Below, piece by piece: positions 7,850 to 15,131 of a DNA stretch of 17,541 nucleotides. Source of the DNA: Desulfuromonadaceae bacterium. Its GTDB lineage: Bacteria; Desulfobacterota; Desulfuromonadia; Geobacterales; Pseudopelobacteraceae. The notes beneath the pieces are model-generated. The model was not told the origin of the DNA, searched no databases, and saw only the letters and a program-made list of their open reading frames with translations. The translations under genes were made by a program, and so were the position numbers. Numbering within the stretch: the stretch's first letter is position 1; each line of letters begins with the position of its first letter. The stretch is from positions 1-17,541 of the forward strand of contig JAQUCQ010000026.1 in NCBI GenBank assembly GCA_028686145.1. Reading direction: 5' to 3'.

Positions 7850-7902
7850 TGTTCCACAATTACATTCGGAGCATGGCAAAAAATCTTGGGGATTTTGGAA
7901 CA
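7850..7902. repeat. Long-loop inverted repeat after tadA
   Basis: Eleven-base arms 7850-7860 (TGTTCCACAAT) and 7892-7902 (ATTTTGGAACA) are complementary in ten positions, with a 31-base loop. It begins right after the tadA stop codon and could fold in the tadA 3' end. No T-tract follows at the right distance, so I do not call it a terminator. Confidence 0.25.
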
Positions 7903-7912
7903 TTGTACCAAC

Positions 7913-7943
7913 AAAAAAAGGGAGAACATAATTTTGTTCTCCC
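7913..7943 (-). terminator. Rho-independent terminator of the lysC operon
   Basis: GGGAGAACA (7920-7928) and TGTTCTCCC (7935-7943) form a perfect 9-bp stem with a 6-base loop. On the minus strand the hairpin is followed by seven T (7919-7913). It lies 32 bp after the lysC stop codon. In the plus direction the hairpin lacks a following T-tract, so it acts mainly on the ftsH-to-lysC operon and probably not on tadA. Confidence 0.88.
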
Positions 7944-7974
7944 CTGGATGAATCAGGTTTTTACCGACAAATGC

Positions 7975-8451
7975 TCAGCCCGCCAGACCGAAACTTTCGT
8001 GCATGACGCGTACGGCCAGTTCGGTATATTTTTCATCAATGACAACCGATATTTTTATTTCCGAGGTTGAAATCATTTGAATATTGATGCCATTTTGGGA
8101 AAGAGCGCTGAACATTTGCGTCGCTACGCCTGCATGGCTCCGCATTCCAAGACCTACGATCGATATTTTGCTGATGTTTTCATCGGAAATGACCTCTTTG
8201 GCCTGGACTTGCTTGGCAACGTCATTCGTGATCAAAAGTGCCTGTTTCAGATCAGCCTTCGTTACAGTGAAAGTAAAGTCGGTCATACCGTTGTCGCTGA
8301 CATTCTGAACGATCATATCAACCGAAATAGCGGCATCAGAGAGTGGCGTAAGAATCTTTGCGGCAATGCCGGGCTTGTCAGGCACTCCCTTAACAGCAAT
8401 TTTGGCCTCATTCTTGTCGTATGCAACCCCTGAAACGAGAATTCCTTCCAT
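7975..8451 (-). CDS. lysC: Probable internal in-frame start: aspartokinase beta (regulatory) subunit
   Basis: Within lysC, Met247 (ATG at 8451-8449) begins MEGILVSGVAYDKNEAK, the exact junction between kinase and ACT domains. Upstream stands GGGAGGA (8465-8459), a near-perfect ribosome-binding site with GGAGG eight bases before the ATG. Translation here would make a 158-residue protein of the two ACT domains. In Bacillus subtilis and Corynebacterium glutamicum the aspartokinase beta subunit arises the same way, from an in-frame start at the matching position. Its production here is inferred from sequence only. Confidence 0.6.
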   Translation of the reverse strand: MEGILVSGVAYDKNEAKIAVKGVPDKPGIAAKILTPLSDAAISVDMIVQNVSDNGMTDFTFTVTKADLKQALLITNDVAKQVQAKEVISDENISKISIVGLGMRSHAGVATQMFSALSQNGINIQMISTSEIKISVVIDEKYTELAVRVMHESFGLAG

Positions 8452-9189
8452 TTCCTTATCCTCCCTGGTAACCATCGTACCGGTATTTTCATTGAGACTT
8501 GAGCGGACATGTACGTCCACGTTATATTTTTTGGCAAACTCAACCGATCGAATCTGAAGGACTTTGGCTCCCAGACTGGCAAGTTCCAGCATTTCGTCAT
8601 ATGATATCTTTTCAATCTTGCGGGCCTCTTTACAGATATTGGGGTCGGTCGTGTACACTCCGTCAACATCTGTGTATATTTCGCAAACATCTGCTTTGAG
8701 TGCAGCTGCAATAGCTACAGCAGAAGTATCGGAGCCACCACGCCCGAGCGTAGTTACATTTCCTCCGGCATCGACGCCCTGAAAACCGGCCAGAACAATA
8801 ATAGTGCCCTCTTTGAGATCAGCACGGATGTTTTTGTCGCCAATACTCTCAATGCGGGCTTTTGTAGCGGTTCTATCGGTAACAATGGGAACCTGCCACC
8901 CCTGATATGATTTCGCCTTATATCCCTGAGACTTGAGATACATGGAAAGAAGCCCGATAGTAACTTGTTCACCGGTCGCGACTAGCACGTCATATTCGCG
9001 GCCATCCGGTATTTCACACATTTCATTGGCAAGTGCGACCAGCTTGTTGGTTTCGCCCGACATGGCAGAAACGACAACGATCACATCGTTTCCGGCGTCA
9101 TAGGTTTTAATAATTCTTTTTGCAACATTTTTGATGCGCTCGGGTGAACCGACCGAGGTGCCGCCGTACTTCTGCACTACTAGCGCCAT
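7975..9189 (-). CDS. lysC: Aspartate kinase (aspartokinase), ACT-domain feedback-regulated
   Basis: Phosphorylates aspartate to 4-phospho-aspartate, the first step to lysine, diaminopimelate, methionine and threonine. It has 404 residues. The amino-acid kinase domain starts with VQKYGGTSVG and holds the SGETNKL, GRGGSDTSAVA and YTDVDGVYTTDP motifs (to about residue 240). Two ACT domains follow; the first contains KPGIAAKILTPLSDAAISVDMI and the second ISIVGLGMRSHAGVA. This is the short, monofunctional class usually inhibited by lysine and/or threonine. The ATG at 9189 follows AAGGAGAG. It is the last gene of the long minus-strand operon, 76 bp after tsaE, with a possible promoter of its own and a strong terminator behind. 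An internal start for a separate regulatory subunit is listed on its own. Confidence 0.97.
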   Translation of the reverse strand: MALVVQKYGGTSVGSPERIKNVAKRIIKTYDAGNDVIVVVSAMSGETNKLVALANEMCEIPDGREYDVLVATGEQVTIGLLSMYLKSQGYKAKSYQGWQVPIVTDRTATKARIESIGDKNIRADLKEGTIIVLAGFQGVDAGGNVTTLGRGGSDTSAVAIAAALKADVCEIYTDVDGVYTTDPNICKEARKIEKISYDEMLELASLGAKVLQIRSVEFAKKYNVDVHVRSSLNENTGTMVTREDKEMEGILVSGVAYDKNEAKIAVKGVPDKPGIAAKILTPLSDAAISVDMIVQNVSDNGMTDFTFTVTKADLKQALLITNDVAKQVQAKEVISDENISKISIVGLGMRSHAGVATQMFSALSQNGINIQMISTSEIKISVVIDEKYTELAVRVMHESFGLAG

Positions 9190-9239
9190 ACTACTCTCCT
9201 TGAAAAAAATGGTTAAAGATATAAAGAGATAGGTTGAGC

Positions 9240-9269
9240 TCTATAACAGACATTCTACTGTCCGGTCAA
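9240..9269 (-). promoter_or_regulatory. Candidate promoter of lysC
   Basis: On the minus strand TTGACC (9269-9264, five of six) and TATAGA (9245-9240, four of six) are 18 bp apart, beginning at the tsaE stop codon and 51 bp upstream of the lysC ATG. The 76-bp tsaE-lysC gap is the largest inside this part of the operon, which fits an internal promoter that allows lysC to be expressed separately. Confidence 0.4.
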
Positions 9270-9757
9270 AGATTTTTTTGTTGATGAAGTTTCTCTGCCA
9301 GAAGTTCAAGAACTACGTCTGATTTTTGTCCGGAACTCGTTAGAGTAATCAGGCGCCGTTTCTCCTCTTTGTATTCAAACTGAAGAGTCAGTACATCTGG
9401 CGGCAACAGTTCGCCAAGACGCTCAGACCATTCGACGACACAGACGCCATCACCGTAAAAGTACTCTTCAAACCCAAGCTCAGCAATATCATCATCGCCG
9501 GTCAGGCGGTAAAAATCGAAATGATAGACCGGAGTATCACCTGGATAGCAATTCATAATTGCGTACGTCGGACTTGCAACCAGATGCACGCTTTGAGGAG
9601 CAAGCGAAGCAACCACGCCGCGCGTTAGACAGGTTTTACCGCCGCCAAGGTCGCCTCGCAGCGCCAGAAACAAACCCGATCTCAACAGGGAGCCGATGAG
9701 GTTGCCCAACCGTTCCGTTTCGCGCGGCGAGCCGCTTGTGATCTGAAGTCCGGGCAC
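9266..9757 (-). CDS. tsaE: tRNA threonylcarbamoyladenosine (t6A) biosynthesis ATPase TsaE
   Basis: P-loop ATPase that works with TsaB and TsaD to make t6A at position 37 of ANN-decoding tRNAs. The 163-residue protein has Walker A GDLGGGKT (35-42), the following TRGV helix, the SPTYAIMN motif, HFDFYRL with the switch-like Asp, and VVEWSERLGELLPPD. Length and motifs match the YjeE/TsaE family. The start is a GTG at 9757 whose first base is the last base of the stop codon of the CBS-domain gene (TAGTG), so translation is probably coupled; there is no clear ribosome-binding site. TsaE also neighbours the NAD(P)HX repair gene in E. coli (yjeF-yjeE). Confidence 0.95.
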   Translation of the reverse strand: MPGLQITSGSPRETERLGNLIGSLLRSGLFLALRGDLGGGKTCLTRGVVASLAPQSVHLVASPTYAIMNCYPGDTPVYHFDFYRLTGDDDIAELGFEEYFYGDGVCVVEWSERLGELLPPDVLTLQFEYKEEKRRLITLTSSGQKSDVVLELLAEKLHQQKNL

Positions 9758-10206
9758 TACCGGTTCATTGAACGAATAATGTCAATGCGCGACACTATTC
9801 CAACCAGTTTTTTACCTTCTACAACGGGAAGTGCGTGTAATTTTTTACTACTCATGATTTCGGCGGCACTACTGGCGAGATCAGAAGGAGCAACAGTGAC
9901 CACATCCGTTGATGCAAGTTCAGAAGCAGTTTGCGCGGTAATTTTATCAAGATCCCGCTGCAGGGAGCTTTCTCCCTCAAGCGGAATGATCCAATCAAAA
10001 AGAGATATAACCGTTGGTATGTGAAGAGGACGGTCCTGTTCGACCAAATCTGAGGCGGTGACAATTCCGGTAAGATTCCCGACCTCATCAACAACCGGGA
10101 GCGTTCCAAAACGCATGGTATCAAAAATACCGGCCATTTCACGCACGGTAGTGGTCCCCTTTATTGTAACGACGTTGCTCGTCATGATATCAGCTACGGT
10201 CAGCAT
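9757..10206 (-). CDS. Tandem CBS-domain protein, probable nucleotide sensor
   Basis: A 149-residue protein made of two CBS domains and nothing else. The first runs about residues 1-60 (LTVADIMTSNVVTIKGTTTVREMAGIFDTMRFGTLPVVD) and the second about 94-149 (ASTDVVTVAPSDLASSAAEIM to GIVSRIDIIRSMNR). They are joined by a linker of about 35 residues containing ISLFDWIIPLEG. CBS pairs bind adenosine nucleotides such as AMP, ATP or S-adenosylmethionine, and sometimes c-di-AMP, and usually regulate a partner. There is no enzymatic or transport domain, so the partner is unknown. The ATG at 10206 follows AAGGAGA. It lies 49 bp after nnr and is coupled to tsaE by a one-base overlap. Confidence 0.9.
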   Translation of the reverse strand: MLTVADIMTSNVVTIKGTTTVREMAGIFDTMRFGTLPVVDEVGNLTGIVTASDLVEQDRPLHIPTVISLFDWIIPLEGESSLQRDLDKITAQTASELASTDVVTVAPSDLASSAAEIMSSKKLHALPVVEGKKLVGIVSRIDIIRSMNR

Positions 10207-10255
10207 GGTATTCTCCTTGTTTTTGTATGTAAGGGTTAGGACTCACCGAATATCT

Positions 10256-11815
10256 TCACATTCGATAGCATGTGTTTTTTAACAATTTGTTATACGCATA
10301 TGGCAGTTTTTCAAGGATGTCAGTGGCATTTATGCCAATTTCACCTTTTGCCTCTGCCACCATATCAGCGGCAAAACCGTGGATAAACACCCCCAGGCGA
10401 CAGGCAACCCACGCAGTATACCCTTGTCCCAAGAGAGAGACAATTATGCCGGTCAGAACATCGCCCACACCGCCGGTAGCCATGCCGGGATTGCCACTAC
10501 CATTGATAGCTGCTATGCCAGCAGGAGAAGCTATAATGGTGCGGGCCCCCTTGAGAACCACAAACACACCATAGTTGCGGGCAAATTCCTGAGCAACTGA
10601 AATTCTGATCGCCTCAACATCCGGGATTGATGTGCCCGTCAAACGTGACATTTCTCCCGGATGAGGAGTGAGAATCACCTGTTGTGATTTTTTCCGCTTC
10701 AAAACAGAGACGTCTTCCGCGACGGCATTCAGGCCATCCGCATCAATTACCAGAGGCAGCGTAATAGACTCCACAAGATTATGTATCAGAATACATGTTT
10801 CCGGGTGACGGTCAAGTCCGGGACCAATTGCAACAGCATCCTTACCCTCCAGCAGCTTTTCAATCATTGTAAAAGCACTGTTTGCCAAATAGCCTCGGCC
10901 TGAATCAGATAGAGGAACAGTCATCACTTCCGTTGTCTTTAATTCAAGAATGCTGTGAATGCTTTCTGCTGCCGCCAAAGTTACCAACCCGGAACCAGCT
11001 CTCACGGCACTGTTGGCTGAAAGAGCCGCCGCTCCAGTCTTACCAGTAGATCCGGCAACAATCAGACAATGACCGAATGTCCCCTTGTGGGCTTGACGAT
11101 CACGCCGCTGCAGCAGAGGCCGTATGGCATTCTCATCCAGAAAGTCGTAACCTGATGTGGATTCCATCAGATGCGATGGTATTCCGATATCAGCCACGAC
11201 CAGACGGCCGGCATGCTCGGCACCTGGATAGAGAACATGGCCTAGCTTGGCAAAGGCAAATGTAACGGTTATAGACGCCCTGACGGCGTCTCCCAGCACC
11301 CGACCGGTAGTGCCATGGATACCGGAAGGGATGTCAACTGAAACGACAGGCCGCCCGGAAGAATTCATAAGATCAACGGCTTCAAGATAGATATCGCTGA
11401 CATTGCTGCACAATCCGGTACCCAGCAGAGCATCGACAATAACGTCAGCCTGAAAAAAATCTTCCATGTACTGGGAAGATAAGCGGCCCTCGCTTGTACA
11501 ATAATTTATGATTGAACCGGGAAGTTTCTCAAGATTTGTCGCCGCATCTCCACTGATCTGGTTGCGTTCAGAGAGTATGATGACTTTGACGCTCCACCCC
11601 TTCTTTTGAAGCAAGCGTGCAATGACATAGCCATCTCCGCCGTTGTTACCTTTGCCGGCCATAACAATACAGCGACCGTTTAATCCAAACTCGGCTACGA
11701 TCACTTCGACACAGCAGATACCTGCGTTTTCCATCAATTGCAGGCCCGGAATGCCACATTCCTGTATGGCTTTTTTATCGAGCTCCTGCATCGTATGTGA
11801 AGTAACCACTTTCAT
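10256..11815 (-). CDS. nnr: Bifunctional NAD(P)HX epimerase / ADP-dependent NAD(P)HX dehydratase
   Basis: Metabolite-repair enzyme that restores hydrated NADH and NADPH. The 519 residues hold the YjeF N-terminal epimerase domain (about 1-220; MENAG, GKGNNGGDGYVIARLL near 54-69, VDALLGTG, VDIPSGIHGTTG) and the ribokinase-like dehydratase domain (about 225-510; AGSTGKTGAAALSANSAVRAG, VIDADGLN, LTPHPGEMSRLTG, GNPGMATGGVGDVLTG near 441-456). Domain order and size match the bacterial fusion. The ATG at 11815 overlaps the acpS stop as ATGA. It is followed 49 bp later by the CBS gene and then tsaE. Confidence 0.97.
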   Translation of the reverse strand: MKVVTSHTMQELDKKAIQECGIPGLQLMENAGICCVEVIVAEFGLNGRCIVMAGKGNNGGDGYVIARLLQKKGWSVKVIILSERNQISGDAATNLEKLPGSIINYCTSEGRLSSQYMEDFFQADVIVDALLGTGLCSNVSDIYLEAVDLMNSSGRPVVSVDIPSGIHGTTGRVLGDAVRASITVTFAFAKLGHVLYPGAEHAGRLVVADIGIPSHLMESTSGYDFLDENAIRPLLQRRDRQAHKGTFGHCLIVAGSTGKTGAAALSANSAVRAGSGLVTLAAAESIHSILELKTTEVMTVPLSDSGRGYLANSAFTMIEKLLEGKDAVAIGPGLDRHPETCILIHNLVESITLPLVIDADGLNAVAEDVSVLKRKKSQQVILTPHPGEMSRLTGTSIPDVEAIRISVAQEFARNYGVFVVLKGARTIIASPAGIAAINGSGNPGMATGGVGDVLTGIIVSLLGQGYTAWVACRLGVFIHGFAADMVAEAKGEIGINATDILEKLPYAYNKLLKNTCYRM

Positions 11816-12192
11816 TTTGACTCCAATACCACCATCGCAATTGCACTGCCACCATCGTGAGACAGAGACAGATGTACATTGGCCGGATTTATACCCTGAA
11901 GCCGTTCAGCTGCTTTTCCAGAAAACAACAGCTCCGGTTTACCCAGATCATTATTCAACACTTCCATCTCCTGCCACGAAATACCATTTCGCAGGCCTGT
12001 TCCCAGCGCCTTCAAAAAAGCTTCTTTTGCAGCAAAACGCGCTGCCAGACAAGAAGCGGCATCTTTTCTACTCTCACAGACTGAACGTTCAGACGGCGTA
12101 AAGAGCCGTTCAATGAGAGCAGAATTGCCGTCATCAATAAAACGCTGAAAACGCTCTGTTGCTACAATATCGGTGCCGATACCATATATCAT
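11812..12192 (-). CDS. acpS: Holo-[acyl-carrier-protein] synthase
   Basis: Transfers 4'-phosphopantetheine from CoA to apo-ACP, switching on fatty-acid synthesis. The 126-residue protein shows MIYGIGTDIV with Mg-binding Asp8, FTPSERSVCE, and the second metal motif AARFAAKEAFLKALGTGL with Glu57, then NVHLSLSHDGGSAIAMVVLE at the end. Length is usual for the group I (trimeric) AcpS. The ATG at 12192 overlaps the pdxJ stop (ATGA) and its own stop overlaps the nnr start (ATGA), so the three are translationally linked. The pdxJ-acpS pairing is also found in E. coli and many other bacteria. Confidence 0.97.
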   Translation of the reverse strand: MIYGIGTDIVATERFQRFIDDGNSALIERLFTPSERSVCESRKDAASCLAARFAAKEAFLKALGTGLRNGISWQEMEVLNNDLGKPELLFSGKAAERLQGINPANVHLSLSHDGGSAIAMVVLESK

Positions 12193-12908
12193 GCGTATTT
12201 AAGCAATTCTACCATGTCTCGCACCGCCCGATCCAACCCCACTATCATGGCACGGGCAATAATCGAGTGACCGATGTTATATTCTTCAATACCGCCCAGA
12301 GCGGTAATAGCCTTAATATTGCCATAATTGAGGCCATGGCCGGCATTTACTCCCAATCCTACCTTGCGGGCAAGTTTAATAGCAATATCGATATTTTCAA
12401 GTTCACGCTGCTGCTCTTCCCAGTTGACCGCATCAGCGTAGGAACCTGTGTGAATCTCGATATAATCGGTACCGGTCTTTTTTGCAGCCTTGATCTGTTC
12501 CTGGTTTGGGTCAACAAATAAACTCACCACAATGCCACCATCTTTCAGGCGCTTTACCGTATCGGTGATCTGTTTGGCATTGACGATCACATCCAAGCCG
12601 CCTTCAGTAGTCAACTCCTGCCGTTTTTCCGGCACGAGAGTCACTTGTTCCGGTCTTATTCTGAGCGCAATGCGGATGATTTCCTGGGTAGCGGCCATCT
12701 CAAGATTAAGCTTGCTCTTTACGGTGCGCCGCAATATCTCCAGATCTCGATCCTGGATGTGACGACGGTCCTCACGCAGATGAATAGTTATTCCTTCAGC
12801 CCCGGCCATCTCTCCAATGGCGGCAGCAGTCACCGGATCAGGTTCGACACCGCCACGCGCCTGGCGGACAGTGGCGATATGGTCAACGTTAAGCCCCAGT
12901 TTTGCCAT
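12189..12908 (-). CDS. pdxJ: Pyridoxine 5'-phosphate synthase
   Basis: Condenses 3-amino-2-oxopropyl phosphate with 1-deoxy-xylulose 5-phosphate to pyridoxine 5'-phosphate, the last ring-forming step of DXP-dependent vitamin B6 synthesis. About 239 residues, a TIM barrel. Motifs are LGLNVDHIATVRQARGG at the N-terminus, ITIHLREDRRHIQD, DYIEIHTGSYADA and GLGVNAGHGLNYGN. Two consecutive ATG codons (12911 and 12908) are available. GGAG at 12919-12916 is four bases from the first and seven from the second, so I prefer 12908. Either overlaps the glmM stop codon. The acpS start overlaps its end. Confidence 0.97.
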   Translation of the reverse strand: MAKLGLNVDHIATVRQARGGVEPDPVTAAAIGEMAGAEGITIHLREDRRHIQDRDLEILRRTVKSKLNLEMAATQEIIRIALRIRPEQVTLVPEKRQELTTEGGLDVIVNAKQITDTVKRLKDGGIVVSLFVDPNQEQIKAAKKTGTDYIEIHTGSYADAVNWEEQQRELENIDIAIKLARKVGLGVNAGHGLNYGNIKAITALGGIEEYNIGHSIIARAMIVGLDRAVRDMVELLKYA

Positions 12909-14266
12909 CATTTTTCTCCAATATGCCGCTTCACCAGATCACAGATCTCATTGGCCCACGTCGTGATCTCATATTTATCCTGACCCTCAATCATAACCCG
13001 CAACAACGGTTCGGTTCCGGAGTAACGAATCAACACACGCCCTTCGTTTCCGAGCTTGCCTTCGACATCTTTTATTTTGGCAGCAACATCACTTATAGTA
13101 AGAATGTCCCGTTTTTCCTGAACCCTGGTATTGCAGAGTACCTGCGGTAGGGGAATCATGATTTCAGCAAGCTCGGAAAGCTGTTTATTTTCGCGACGCA
13201 TGACAGCCAGGAGCTTTAGCGCCGAAAGGATTCCATCTCCGGTTGTGCTGTAATCCAGAAAAATCATATGTCCTGATTGTTCGCCACCCAGATTATAGCC
13301 ACCTTTACGCATCGCTTCGACCACATGTCGGTCCCCGACATCAGTCTTGATGATTTTACCGCCCGCTTTTCGCAGGGTAATATCCAGACCCATGTTGCTC
13401 ATCACTGTTGCCACCAACGTTTTTTTATGGAGCAGCTTGTGTTTCAGCATATCGGTAGCACATATTGCCATTATGTGGTCACCATCAACCTCATTGCCGA
13501 ACTCGTCGCAGACGATTACCCGATCGGCATCTCCGTCCAGAGCGATGCCGATATCTGCTCGATGCAGCTTGACCGCCTCACTGATAACCTCGGGATGAAG
13601 TGATCCGCAACCGGCATTGATATTGATACCGTTCGGGTTGACCCCCAACGATATAACTTCGGCACCCAATTCTTCAAACACAGCTGGAGCGACCTTGTAT
13701 GCAGCACCATTGGCACAATCCAAAACAATCTTCAAACCAGATAGATCCATCTCCTGAGGAAAGGTATTCTTGAGAAAAACGATATAGCGGCCTGCAGCAT
13801 CTTCAATGCGATACGCCTTACCAACTTCTGTCGCAGTCGGCCGTAGGGCATCAATTTTTTTTGATTCAATAAGTTTCTCTATCTTAAGTTCCAGTTCATC
13901 CGGCAGCTTAAAACCATCAGCCGAAAAGAACTTTATGCCATTATCCTGAAAAGCATTATGAGATGCGGAGATAACAACACCGGCATCAGCACGCATAGAT
14001 GAAGTAATATTGGCAATGCCGGGGGTCGGTAATGGTCCTACCTGAAGGACATCAACTCCCATTGAGCATATTCCCGCTACCAAAGCATTTTCCAGCATGT
14101 AGCCGGAGAGGCGGGTATCTTTTCCAATCACGATGCGGTGGCGGCGATTTCTTCCACCTTTGAAAATATAGGCAGCTGCCCGTCCCAGTTGCATCGCCAT
14201 TTCGGTAGTCATGGGATGCACATTTGCGACACCACGGACGCCGTCAGTTCCGAATAGTTTTTTCAT
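12908..14266 (-). CDS. glmM: Phosphoglucosamine mutase
   Basis: Converts glucosamine-6-phosphate to glucosamine-1-phosphate, feeding UDP-GlcNAc for peptidoglycan and lipopolysaccharide. From the ATG at 14266 there are 452 residues beginning KKLFGTDGVRG. The phosphoserine loop is GVVISASHN (Ser102), the metal loop DGDADR, the sugar loop GGEQSGH and the phosphate loop RYSGTEPLLRVM. AGGAGG stands at ideal spacing before 14266. An upstream in-frame start at 14296 would add a non-conserved basic peptide and put this site inside the gene. It follows cdaA with only 47 bp between. In Firmicutes GlmM binds and inhibits CdaA, so the pairing may be functional. Confidence 0.97.
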   Translation of the reverse strand: MKKLFGTDGVRGVANVHPMTTEMAMQLGRAAAYIFKGGRNRRHRIVIGKDTRLSGYMLENALVAGICSMGVDVLQVGPLPTPGIANITSSMRADAGVVISASHNAFQDNGIKFFSADGFKLPDELELKIEKLIESKKIDALRPTATEVGKAYRIEDAAGRYIVFLKNTFPQEMDLSGLKIVLDCANGAAYKVAPAVFEELGAEVISLGVNPNGININAGCGSLHPEVISEAVKLHRADIGIALDGDADRVIVCDEFGNEVDGDHIMAICATDMLKHKLLHKKTLVATVMSNMGLDITLRKAGGKIIKTDVGDRHVVEAMRKGGYNLGGEQSGHMIFLDYSTTGDGILSALKLLAVMRRENKQLSELAEIMIPLPQVLCNTRVQEKRDILTISDVAAKIKDVEGKLGNEGRVLIRYSGTEPLLRVMIEGQDKYEITTWANEICDLVKRHIGEK

Positions 14267-14313
14267 TATTGTCTGCCTCCTGGCCCTAACAAGCACCTGA
14301 ATAGATAATGTTT

Positions 14314-15099
14314 TTATTCTGATACATGTGCCACCCTCGGTGCGCGCCGCCCCTCAATCGCCTTGCGAGAAAGACGGCGAATCTCGGCCGGGTCGGCATC
14401 ATAAGTGATCTTGCCTTCATGAACAATTGATATTTTCCCCGTCTCCTCTGACACAACCAACACCAGAACGTCAGTCTGTTCAGAAATCCCAAGAGCAGCC
14501 CGATGCCTCGTACCAAAGCTCTTCGCAATGTCTGGATTCTGGGATAAAGGAAGAAAACAGCCAGCTGAGGTAATCTTTTCCCTTTGTATGATAACTGCAC
14601 CGTCATGAATCGGTGAATAAGGCAAAAATATTGAAGTAAGCAGTTCGCTGGTCACTTTGGCATCAATTTCGGTGCCGATCTCAGCCAGGCCGTCAAGCGA
14701 CATCTGTCCTACAATAACGATCAGGGCTCCAATTCTTCTTTCGGCCAACTCCTGAAGTCCTTTTGCCAATTCATCAACTGTTGTAGACAAATCAGGATTG
14801 TCACTATCACCGGCCTTGTGACGCTTCCAGAACGAAAAAAGTGCGCGCCGAATATCACTTTGAAAGATTACTGCCAGAATGATTGGCGCTGAGGTAAGAA
14901 GCAGATGGAGTAACGAGGCGGTTGAAGTAAGACCGAATTCATTTGAGCTGAACTCTGCAACAACAAGGGACGCCAGAATGGCAAGGACACGATGTGCGGC
15001 CTCTTTTCTGAGAATCAGCGTACAGCCGTATACCAGGCCGACAACAAGTATCTTGTCGAGTAGGCCAGACAAGGTAACGCTTTCAAAAGGTGGGTCCAT
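14314..15099 (-). CDS. cdaA: Diadenylate cyclase CdaA (DisA_N/DacA family), c-di-AMP synthase
   Basis: Makes the second messenger c-di-AMP from two ATP at the inner membrane. The 261-residue protein has three predicted N-terminal membrane segments (about 10-30, 37-54, 63-80), a short basic linker, then the DAC domain with DGA in SPIHDGAVII (166-168), RHR in FGTRHRAALGIS (198-200) and VVSEETGKIS. All catalytic boxes are intact. The ATG at 15099 follows AGAGGA. folP lies 32 bp upstream and glmM 47 bp downstream. Many bacteria have the regulator gene cdaR (ybbR) between cdaA and glmM; it is not here. Confidence 0.96.
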   Translation of the reverse strand: MDPPFESVTLSGLLDKILVVGLVYGCTLILRKEAAHRVLAILASLVVAEFSSNEFGLTSTASLLHLLLTSAPIILAVIFQSDIRRALFSFWKRHKAGDSDNPDLSTTVDELAKGLQELAERRIGALIVIVGQMSLDGLAEIGTEIDAKVTSELLTSIFLPYSPIHDGAVIIQREKITSAGCFLPLSQNPDIAKSFGTRHRAALGISEQTDVLVLVVSEETGKISIVHEGKITYDADPAEIRRLSRKAIEGRRAPRVAHVSE

Positions 15100-15131
15100 A
15101 TTTCCTCTTTGAAACCGGCGCCAAGCACCAT

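Noticed and set aside
7850..7902. Terminator for tadA
   Set aside because: The arms are separated by 31 bases and no T-run follows directly in the plus direction; kept only as a weak repeat.
14267..14296. Upstream start of glmM at 14296
   Set aside because: AGGAGG is placed for the ATG at 14266 and the family starts with KKLFGTDGVRG; the extra peptide LVRARRQTI is not conserved.
14286..14606. A 106-codon minus-strand frame between cdaA and glmM, as a candidate cdaR/ybbR
   Set aside because: It overlaps the 3' half of cdaA in another frame, has a basic Leu/Arg-rich translation and no YbbR features; it is a shadow frame.
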